From Calliopum simillimum (lineage: Eukaryota; Arthropoda; Insecta; Diptera; Lauxaniidae): a DNA stretch of 64,000 bases. Positions 20,401-32,400 of the stretch are shown in pieces (the stretch's first letter is position 1; the number at the start of each line of letters is the position of its first letter). The stretch covers positions 17,141,329-17,205,328 of the forward strand of contig OX638369.1 of the NCBI GenBank assembly GCA_951812925.1. The letters run 5' to 3'. Below the pieces are notes generated by a model, which was not told the DNA's origin, did no database searches, and was given only the letters and a program-made list of their open reading frames with translations. The position numbers were made by a program, and so were the translations under genes.

Positions 20401-23400
20401 CGAATTTATTGTTATTTAATGAAATTAACACAATGGGCCTTGAATAAACATTCTCGTGCATTTTTTCTCGGACTAACTAGCATGCAATCGTAAAAAATTT
20501 ACTGGAAGGCCAAAATTACTGGAATGTAAGATTAGACCATCACCAATTTTGTAGTTTTACTTTGTTTTTGTTGTTTTTAATGAAGTTTAGATGTTAATAT
20601 TTTATCTTTTTTTTTTCAATTAGCTGTCAAAATCAGTAGAAAAAACCAGGGCTGCATAGTAGTTTTATGGCGAAAATTGGAAGAAAAAAATATCCCTACT
20701 GGGAATAGAATTTCCATTCCGAAAATATTTACGATTACAAATGCTCCCTCGCGAGAAAGCAATAAATCCTCGAGAGGGAATTTCCAGAAGAATGCATGAT
20801 AAGGCCCAATAATAAAATGGAATTGTGTTTATTATGGTACCTGCTTAAACGTATCCATAAATTAAAGTGCCTTATCGTAAATAAATATTTTTAAGAATTT
20901 TTTCTCTCGAAAAACAAAGTTTTTAGAAGGGCAAAATTCACTGGAAAAATAAGGTTAAAACTAATAAGGGTGTATCCTTTAGCCTGGCCAAACATCAAAT
21001 ACCCTACACTGCAGTACTTTGAAAATTTTGCTTATATGGGAGGTGCCACGCCCTTTTGTCCGAGTTCACCCAGTTTTTGCTCAGAGCTTGCATTGATAGT
21101 TCTTAGTGTCGGAGTGAAATTCGGTTGGATTATCTCAAAAAACGTTTTATGTATAGCGTTTGGAATCTTTTGTTTAAATGGGTGGTGCCACGCCCTATTG
21201 AACGTGTTCGTCTAGTTTAAGTTCAGAGTGTGCAATTATTGTCCTTAGTATTCGATTGAAATTTAGTTGGATTATCTCAAAAAACTCTTTCAGTACAGCA
21301 TTTTAAAATGTATGCTTGGATCGGAGGTGGCACGCACTCCTGTCTGATTTTACCTAGTATTTGCTCGGAGCTTGCGTTTATAGTTCTTAGTATCTGAGTA
21401 AAATTTAGTTCGATTATCTCAAAAAACGCTTTCAGTATAGCGTTTTGAAGATTTTGCTTATATGGGAGGTGCCACGCCCTCTTGTCCGAATCTGCCCAGT
21501 TTTTGCTTAGAGCTTGCGCCAACAAATCTTAGCATTTATGTGTATTTTGGTTGAATTGTCATGAATAATACTCCTAAATTTGCATTTTGAACATATTTTT
21601 TGTATGGGCGTGTCCGTTATCCGAATTCGCTTATTTTCAATCTCATTTCAATTTCATTGAATTATTTTGCTCAGTTTTCTCGTAAAAATTATTTCCACGC
21701 ACAGCCGGCCAGCCAGATAGACGACGGACATGACTATATCGACTCAGGAGGTAACGCTGATCAAGAATATATATACTTTTCTATATCTGCCACGCCTCGT
21801 TCTCTGCGTTACAAACGGAAGGACAATGTGAACATACCCTGGGTGTAGAGTATAAAAACGGGTTTTTTCACAAATTGTTTATCTTTTTTTTTTAAGTTGA
21901 CTGTCAAAATCCAGCGGAAAATGGGAAAAAATGTCAACGATTTTGGAAAAAATCTGTGCTGCATGTTTCTTTATGCAAAATGTCAACGATATTTGAAAAG
22001 TCACGATTGCATAGTGGTTTTTTGTGCAAAATATCAACGATATTGGAAAAAAAGTATCCCTGTCGAAAAGGGAGTTTCCATTCATAAAATATTCGCGATT
22101 GCAAATAATCCCTCTCGAGAAGGTGTAGATAAGACCCATAGTAATTTAAATTATTAACTTGACATCTTTTGATATCTTTTGTTGATATCTTTTGTCCACC
22201 AACACGGTGTCCATAGAAACATTTTGACATTTATGTAATTTGTAAGCATTTTTTTAACAATTTTTTTCTTATGTGAATTTTCATTGACTCAATTGTAATT
22301 AAACTCTTCTGGTTTGGTTATTTATTTTACCACACATTTAAGCAAAACTTACTTTATTGTTGAAATATTCAATATTTGTCCATTCAATACCTTCGCGTTT
22401 GTATTCTTCCTGCTCCTGTTTTAGCACCAATTCTGCAAAATAAAATAAAAAACAAAATTAAACATTGAATTTGTATACTTTAATGTAAAATTCCATTATA
22501 ACACTTACCAATAAATAGCTGTTGCAATTTTTCATTACAATAGTTAATGCAAAATTGCTCAAAACTATTCGAATCGAATATTTCAAAACCATAAATATCC
22601 AAAACACCGATGACAGAATTGAAACGTGCCTGAGTTTTAGAGCCACGATAGAGTATAGCACGATTTATGCGTGATATAATCCAAGTGAATAGACGATCAT
22701 AAATAGCCTTGGCCAGTGCATCTTTACCATATTCAGCTTGTGTTGCATTATGATCCTTTTGCATGACATTACCACCAGCGGCAATGACACGTTTTGTCAA
22801 CGCACCAGATAGTTCACTATCAGTTACTTGCAATAATTTTGCAGCCGACTGTAGATGGGATTTATTGCTGATCACTAGATCATCTTCAATTGCTTTAAGG
22901 GAAGAGAGTAAAAATAAAAAATGTAAGTCAATTATACAAAATCGATGGCACTTACTTTGAAATTCAACATTGCCCAAATGTAAAATAGCTGCCACTGTAC
23001 GCCATACGGTATTTACTTCATCAGTTGCAAAGCCCAGCGTTTTAAATGCATTATTTGTGCCTTTATAATCAGACTTCTCGGAGAGTATATCAATGCTACC
23101 CTGATTTGTGTAATGATATTTGGTAGGATCTCTAACAAGATCAAATTGACGCAATTCATTGTCAGAGGCGCCACGTAAAAGCTGCAAATAAAAAGATTTA
23201 CTTTAATTTGTTTTCGATTTTAGTTGTGATATCAAAATGAATTAAATAAATGTGTGCTCCTATTTGCATTTCGCCAGATAGCAGAGATTTGATTGTTGTT
23301 ACCAACTTTGAGCATTGTTTAATTTTATGAAACAATGGCATATGGTCAATTGTTCTATGCTTTATGTGTCCATATGCTATTCATTGGCAACGTGTCCAGC

Positions 23401-26400
23401 ACAATGCATTTCAAAAATTCATGGTTGCATTTCCGCTGTCAGCCTATGTGCTCGTATAACCAACGCAGTATTGAAAAAATTAAAAATGCTTATGGTGTAG
23501 TTGACCGCATAATTTTTTATTGCAAAAGTTATGGTTAGAGTTCTATTTTTTATTTGGTTCTAATGTCTGTGCGTTTATTCATAGATAAAAAAAAACAAAC
23601 AAATACTTTATTTTTCCAAATGATGGTAATTACTTCCTGTCTGTCTAGTGCAATATGGTATAAATACCATTTAAGAAACATTTATAGTTAGTTGCTGTTC
23701 ATATGAATTTTGGTTAAAAATATATTGCCTATTAGGAATCGATATCGGCTGCTTATTCGCATTTAAATTTGCGGTTTAATGCAATTAAGTAAGTTTACGT
23801 GTTAAATTTGAAAAGAGTTTTAAGAAAAACTTCCAAAATACTACGAAAACACTATAAAAGTCCAAAAAATTATTTTTGCAAAGATCAGCTCCCACTACTC
23901 TCCGTCAAATTTATAAATGTTATGAGTACAATTTTGAAAAGAAATTAGAAAATCTCTAAGATTTTTTTCGACTTAATCCTGGTATTCTTAGACAAAAAGT
24001 ATAAGATGGTGACAACACTTCGAACAGAAGAGATTTTTAGCAAGATAGAAAAAGTTCGCGAACTGATTTTGTCCACTTACCTAAAAAAAATTGATTTAAA
24101 ATAGTTAGCTAAAAAAACAGATGCATCGAAAAGCACTGTCTAAAGGGTTATTTTGAATTACAGAAAGGGTCTACTTATCGTACGAGAAAATAACTCAAGT
24201 AGAAAGGCTGGATTACTCGCATAGGCTATTGATTATGTCATTTACAGGGTTACGAAGCTCCTGCGAGGTGATAGAGGAGGCCTAGACTAACAAAAAACCC
24301 AGTTTTTGCTCAGAGCTTATATTTATAGCCCTTAGTGTTCTCATTATCTGAGTAAGATTTGGTTGGATTATCTCAAAAAACACTTTCAGTGTAACATTTG
24401 TTTGTATGGGAGGTGCCACGTCCTTTTGTCCGAATTCGCTTAGTTTTTGCTCAGAGCTTGCGCTAACCGTTCATAGTATTTATGTGTATTTTGGTTATAT
24501 TGTCGCAAAAAATACTCTTTAAGTTGAATTTTGAATATATTTTTTGTATGGGTGGTAGGCGTGCCCATTGACCGATTTCGCTCATTTTCAATCCCTCGAG
24601 CTAACTTTAACTACGCAGGCAGTGTATCAAATTTCATTGAATTATCTTGCTTAGTTTTCCCAAAAAATCTATTTCCACACACAGCCAGCCAGACAGACGG
24701 ACATGGCTATATCGACTCAGGATATGTCGCTGATCAAGAATATATATAGTTTTTATCTGCCACTCCACCTTCTCTGCGTTACAAACGGAAGTGCAAAGTG
24801 AATATACCCTCGGTGTAGGGTATAAAAATTGGTATGACAAATGTAGTACCGAATTAAAGGAAATTCAACGAGGATTTCAAGAAAACTTATAAATCATAAG
24901 GGGTACATTTGAGGCCCCCCTCAAGTGCATTTTTTTTAATCTAGGCCTCCTTTATCACCTCCGGGAAGCTTCGTAACCTTATGCGATACACCCTATAGAA
25001 AGGAAATAAGAAGTTTAGAAGAAGTTTTTATTACCGAAATCTGTCAATGGGTCATTTAAGGAGAAAAAACGCGGAGTGCTATTAAATTAGAGGGTGGAAG
25101 AGTGGGGAAATGCACCTTTTACAGTTTCTTCAATATATTTCATTTTTGATATTTTTTATTTTTCTTGCAAAAAAAGCTACAGGTGTAACTTACCAGTCCT
25201 CCAAAAATTGGAGTGGGCCTGCCAGTGGTTCTCCAGAAAAACAATAAAATGTAGTATCTTCCGCAATTTTTCAGTACATTTTTTCAATTCAAAATTTTTA
25301 TTAAATAAAATTTTCAAATGCTAAAGTTAGTTTACTGACTGTTTTTTTGCTTGTATAGTACTAATGAAAGTACCAACGCATTTTTTTCAAATTCAAATTA
25401 CCGTTTAATTAAAAATTTCAAATTCAAAAAAATTGTATTGAAAAATTGCGGTAGAAGCCACATTTTATTGTTTTTCTGGAGAACCACTGGCAGGCCCACT
25501 CTAATTTTTGGAGAACTGGTAAGTTACACCTGTAGCTCTTTTGCAAGAAAAATTAAAAATATCAAAAATGACGTATTTTGGGAAACTCAATTTAATTTTT
25601 TTTTTTTTCAGTGTGAACAATATAAAAAAATAAAAAAAATTTTTCCTAGTTTTTAATTTAAAGCCTGTTTTAAGACAAATCATTTGACACCATAAAATCG
25701 AGAATTGAATAAATGCAACTAAAGTTATAGCTTCTCAAAAAAAACTAACTAACTAAAACTCAAAGTCCCATATCTCCGGCATTTTTTTAAATTTTGAAAA
25801 AATATTTGGTAGTATTTTTTTCCACTATGTAAGTATTGCTTATGCCAATTTATAGTCAAATCGAGTGCCATAAAAAAAATCTTGATCGTTTTGAAATGGT
25901 TTACACCAATTGCCTTAAGAAAAAAGTGAAATATTTATTTAAAGTTTCAAGGTGTTTTGTATTCTTTATGCTACTCTTAAATAAAAAACTAATCGCCTTA
26001 TTCTGTATCTTGAAACGAGTGAGTGACTGAATATTACTCAAAAATAACAGCCGATTGAAGCTTTTAATAAAGAACTGGCTTCGGCTTTTTTGTAAGCAAA
26101 ACTTTCAATTCATGTCTTAACATTTCAGGTGTAAGCAGTTGAAAATCAGTCACTGTCTTGTTTCGATATGCAGAATTCGGGAGAAATTTTAAATTCTTTC
26201 ATGCGGCAGTCTTTATCTAAGAATGTATTATTGTTTTTTAATGTCTAATCGACCTGAGCGTTTAAAAAAAGTACATCCTTTTTAACCTCAAAAATGACTT
26301 TCACAATACAAATATTTATTTTACTCTTAATCCGTATTAAGGCTTGAAAAGGAGATGTTTCCATGTTTTAGTTCCTGCTTTTATTCTGATCCTTTTGCTA

Positions 26401-29400
26401 GTGCAACATGAAGTGAAATTTTCATAACTTTAGTTTAAAACACTTGTGGTGGTTTAATATTTTTTTCCTGGTGCTTAACCCATCTTAAAAAAAAACATTT
26501 TTTTTTTTTTAACGCAAAATTTTACAAAAACATTCTTTTAAGTTTTGTTCATAATAACTAATTTATAGCCTTAGCATGGAAAACAAAACGAATGGAGTGA
26601 CTGAAAGACAATCGTTAATGTCAGTCAAATGAAACTTTTCATGAAGAACTTCCTTTGAGCGTTTATTTCAATTCTTGTCTTAACTTTAAAGATGTAAGCA
26701 GTTGAAAATCAGTCAGTCGTTCGATTCGTTTCGCCTTCTATTAATCTAAGTAACTACAAATATGCCTTCGACCGCAATTCATGCAGAAAATATTCAGTGG
26801 TAATTTCGGCAAATTACAAAGTAATCAGTTTCACTGAATATGAATGATTCGATTTACTACTGTCATGGTGTTAATTAATTTGACTTGCAAAGTAATAATT
26901 CAAATCTAACATGTATGTAAGTATGTATGCAGTATTTATACTGTGACAAATCTATTTACGTGTAGATACGATATATTGGTATGACTTTGTCATTTGTTTT
27001 TTTACACTAATTGTAGTTTCAATTATACAAATATTATGCAGATGACTAATGCTCCATAAATTATGATCATAAAAAGTATTTAAAAATGAAAGAAATATAC
27101 ACAAAACCATGTTAATTGAGAGAAAGATAGTTTTTATACAAACATTACTCGTAATATTTTAATTGCTGACAAACAATGTGTTTCCTGTGTAGAGGGTAAG
27201 TGTTGCACTTACACTAGGTAGCAATAATGCAAAAAAAAGTTAAATTTTAGAGATAAAGACTAGTGCTTTCAACTACAATATCAAGTTTTATGGCCAAAAA
27301 TTACCCGGTCTTGGTACAAAACCTTCAAAAATAGCGTGCAAATGGTGTTTTTTGCAATTTTAGGTAAGCATATCACAAAATCTTGACGCGATAAAGCAAA
27401 ACTGTTGCCGGATTCGGATTAAGCATCGAAAAATACATCGCAAGTTACTATTTTTGCTTTTGTTTGTTCCATTTTTTACATGTCTGACATTAGGAAACCT
27501 TAAAAAAATCTAAAAATTCAATATTTTCTGACAGGAAGAAACGGAAATATAAATAAACGAGGAACAACGTGCTCCCAAGTGCTTTCAACCTGCTTTCAAC
27601 CTGCTTTATTTATATCCTTTGCTAAAATGTACCAATTTTTTGAATATACAGTATTTCACTATATTTTAGACGACCCCCCCCCCCCCCCCTCCACTGTATA
27701 AGAAATACTAAGCAAATTTTGAACCCACTCTCAATATCTATGAGGAATTCATAAAAAACTTCTCCATGAAACTATGAGTCCAAAATCAAAACGTAGCTCA
27801 CGACGAGTAACACTAAAGTTCACATTTGAAAAATTTGTATTCCTCAAACTCAAATCTGTATGTCTCTCGGCGGTAGCTTAGTTTTAATTTAAGATCCCTA
27901 GTTTTTTAGGGTAATTTTTTTAGAATTTTCGGTTACGCATTTTTTTCACCAGAACTATTTGATTCACCCTAAAACTTAGTTTGAATTTTTTATTTGGTTC
28001 TCGAAAAGTGTACCATATGATAATAAACCGAATTTCTGCCATTTTTATCATATATAAAAGCATATCTTCTGAAAATTTGCAGCGAGGATTGGGGGAAAAA
28101 CTAGATTATCATTGTAAAAAAAGGCGGTTAAAAAACTATTTTTTCAAGAACTTGCCACATTTTAGGCTGATAATAATTTGGTTCCTGCAGATAAAATTGC
28201 ATTACATAAAAATAGGAAATTCCTATATTCGTAAATTTTTGAAAAAAAGGGTATATATTGCAATAGAGAAACAAAATGAGTTAAGGCGACATCTGAATAT
28301 TGACATGAACTGGTAACAATGCATATTAAAAAAGAAAAAAATGTTAGAGCGTGTATTTTTAATAAAGCTTGCAAACTGTAGCATAATTATAAAACAAAAG
28401 CATAATATATTTGCAACGGAGTTATGTTTGTTTTAAATAAATTATGCCCACACAGTACATATGTACGATGGTTTATTGCCCGTACGCATACTTAAGTTAA
28501 ACAAAAGTTCATTATCAAAAGATTAAAATTGAATTTGATAACGATTTGTTCGATTTAGCCTAAGCATACCAAAGTCGTTTAATAATAAAAATTTATAAAA
28601 AAAACAATGGAATTCCAGACCGAATCGCGAAAATATTTGACTTGCTGAAAGCAATGCAGAGAACTGTTTTGCTCTATCACGTTAGAATTTTAAGATATCC
28701 ATGCTCAAAGTGCAAAAGTTGCTATAGTCTTTCCCATTAACATTTACCCCTTAACTCTTCCAAATGGACCTCAAAAACTGCGTTATCATCCATTAAAGTA
28801 AAGATAACTTGGCTCCATACAAAGGACTACATTTTATTTGAATTGTTTGCATATCCTACATACATATAACCGCGCCCTAATAAACTTGTCATTGAAAATT
28901 CAATGTATGGATTTATCATAAGTCAATATCATTAAACTTAAAAAGAGTTTTGATAACAAAATAATAAAAAACAAAGCAGGAAATGCCAAAAGCTTCACCA
29001 ACATTTAAGCTTATCACTCTAAAGTTATCACATTTTTATTCGTTGATTGCTTTGGTTTCTAATTTTGCACATGATGACACAATTGTGCCGGCAAATTGCT
29101 GGTAAAATGCAATCACACCTTAGAACTTTCATTTGATATCTGGTATTTTGTGGTCTTTTTTTGTTAACCTACCTGATAAAAACCGTGGAAATTTCTTTCG
29201 CCAGCTTGTTGTTGCACTACACGCGATTTTTCAAGCAGATAATTTGTTATGATGCCACCCACAGGATCTGCCTTATAATCAAATTCTATATCCATATATT
29301 TGCCAAAACGACTTGAGTTATCATTACGATTTGTCTTGGCATTGCCGAATGTTTCCAAAATAGAATTACTCTGTATGAGTACGTTTTTCACTCTGAAAAA

Positions 29401-32400
29401 TACAAAGAAAATTAAGTTTTAAAAAAATGTATACATATTTATAAAAATGATAAAAATATATTGCTTATACCCAACAAACAAAAACGTTTGGAAAATAACT
29501 TATTATACGCTTATTGAAGCAAACATTTCGTTTGGAAATTAAGTTGCAAAATGTTTGTAAATTCTTCAATTTTAATTACTTATCGAAACGGTACCCTTTA
29601 TAGCAAGCTTGTGAAAATCATTTGGAGCAAGCTTAGTTTAAATGTTTTTATACAATATTTCCCAAATTTTTTTATTCAATATTTTTAAATTGTTTTTTTA
29701 ACTTTTCAATTAACATTTTGTTAGTATTTATTGACTTCATAAAACAACATTTTCCAAACATTTTAAATTTAATTAAAAATAAAAAAAATTTATGTTTGCT
29801 GAGAATCGAACCTATGACTTCCAAATTATGAGTCGACAATCTTTTGGAAATAAACATTTTTCCAATTGTTGATTTTAACTTTGCAAATCAATTTTAAAAA
29901 TAATAAAAAAATATCATTTTCAAAACGTTTGAAAATTGGTTATGAAAACATTTGAAAATTAACTGTCTCCCTGCTTAAAAATTTAAAAGGTTATAAAATT
30001 GTTTGGTGGGTACTTTGCTAGAATTATCTGTTTTCATTTGGAAAACAAACGAGAAGATTCGAGTTAAAGTTCATAACAATAAAATGAGTTGAAAATATTT
30101 TTTGTTTTAAATATTATGGATTATACTGGCACATTCTTTAAAACCATTTAATATCTAGACTTTTTTTTCTATTTTTCAATTAATAATTTGCAATTTTCTG
30201 CAGCCGAAGAATGCAATAAAATTTAAATCTCCATTAAAAATTATATCTTCGATTTAAAAAAAAAAAAAAATTAATTTGCTAATGCACATCAGTGAGCAAA
30301 CTTATGTACATACGTATAGATGGCTCTGTTGTTGCTCTAAATAAAGTCATAAAATAAGTTTTAACAGCCACAACTAAAATAAATTGGCTGGTGGTGGCTT
30401 AAGGAAAATTAAATAAGGATTGCGTGCACAGCGCACTATAGTCTTTTAACACATTTAGTCAGAAATAATGACTTTTTTCCAAGGTATGCGAGGTAATGAC
30501 CAAGTGCGAACAACAGACTGACATACAACCAGACGGACAAACAGACAGATGGATAGAAAATTACTAGTCGGCGGACGACTGGACAGGATGGGTGTGTGTT
30601 AGCACAATTAAAAGCATTTAACGCTTAATAAAAGGCTCTAAAGAAAATATAGCTACAGTTTTATAGCTACGCATTTTGTGGCCCATATTCAAAGTGTCCT
30701 TATTGTATGCAGAAAAAAAAACTTAAAAAAAACTTAAAAAAAATATAAATTAATTATTAAAATCAATTCCAAAACACACAAAGATGCCGCAAATTATTTT
30801 TGCTCATTAACTCAGCGAGCCATAATGAAATATTTAAATAGCTCTAACTACATGCCGATCTTGTGATTGAACTATTTATAATGTTCTTAAATTAAATCAC
30901 TTTTGGTTGACTGTTTGATTCCAAAATAAGTGATTCTTATGTACTTGGAGGCCCTGAGTCCGAGATCGGTAGCAGAATTGCACTATGAAGTCTAAGCTTC
31001 GAGATCTTCGAAGTTTCTATATTCTATAACAAAATCCTATATTTTATCAAGATTATCTTCAAAAAAATTCATCAGCTCTTAGCAAGCTTCCGATTTTTAA
31101 ATGTTTCGTTTAAAATTTGTTGTTAAAAATTTCCTCTTTTTTCTAAAAGTTTCAGTATTCAATGGAAGGAATTTAATTTGACTTTAAGAGATTATGAGAG
31201 TAGGTACACATTATAATTCAAATTCTTGTCGATGTTTTGAGTGACACAAAGCTATAATCCGCATGGAAATAAAAATTACGATATTACACTTTACAAACGA
31301 TTTTTACCATGTGTCTTCTATGTGCTTATGTACATGACAGTGGCAACATTATTCAACATGCAATTCAACATTCACTAACTCTGTTAATAACATAGTATGC
31401 ACTTTTAACATTACAATTTCATGGTTGCTCTTGTGTTTTTGATTTTATATTCAACAAACATGCGAATTTATTTACATACAAACAACTTAAGCCAAACTAT
31501 GAGAAAAATTGTGTTTTACCATGTCTACAAGAAGTGAAAAATTAATTGTATATGAAGAAATTATTATAATCAAAATTATTTCCGTTGTAAAAACCCATGT
31601 AAGCACATTGAATTGAAATTCCATTGAGTGTGAACATTTGTATTTGAATAGCTCTTCGATAATGGAATTTCTTATCAGTCGTCGAGTCGATTTCACCTGT
31701 AAACAATGTTAGAGCGATTGTTGAGCAAACATTTATTTTTTTCCATTTATTTTCCATTTTTGTATAGCGAATACTTGCACTATACGCATAGATTAATGAC
31801 TTTAAATTGTAAAGAAAAGTGCATCAAAGTAAATACTCCACTTTTATCATTTGAGTAGTTTTAAAAAAAGCATCCGTGTAGGAAACAGATAACTGTATCT
31901 AAATTATATTTCTAAAAAAATACATTTTTCAAATTTGAATCTGTTTTTTTGAAGAGCAATAAGTCCATAAAGATGGCAAAAGTAATGTGTCATAGTAATC
32001 GGTTATTAACCTGATCACGGCGCACAGTGGTATTTTTGGGAAAAAACAGAAGGAGTGCTCCAATAATAATGAAATTTCGCATGCATAATAAGATATAGCT
32101 AGTTACGCAATATTCCAAAAATGAGCGTGATATGTCAACGGAAACGAACACTTCCCATAGAAAATTTTCTAAAATTTCTTAAAAAAAAAATTCTAAAAAA
32201 TAAAAAAATAAAAATAGGTATTTTCGATGCATTTGCTAATGCTTAAATCAAATCCAGACTCGAAATTGCTCTTATCAGTTTCACACTTACAACTTTTAAG
32301 TGACTTTGGCTCATTTTTTCGAAGTAAAACTTTGACTTTTTAGAAAAAGTGTCAATAGCACAGTGCGTTGAGTCCATACAAGCAATGGTCAAAAATAGAG

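Noticed and set aside
22480..23187. Single 235-codon myosin exon
   Set aside because: It includes a 63-bp GT-AG intron; splicing restores the conserved NVEFQTIED sequence.
25351..25656. 101-codon frame
   Set aside because: Falls in the arm of a foldback element and is mainly Phe/Asn/Lys-rich translation of AT-rich DNA.
27981..28316. 111-codon plus-strand frame
   Set aside because: Basic, low-complexity product with no recognisable domain; in AT-rich intron DNA.
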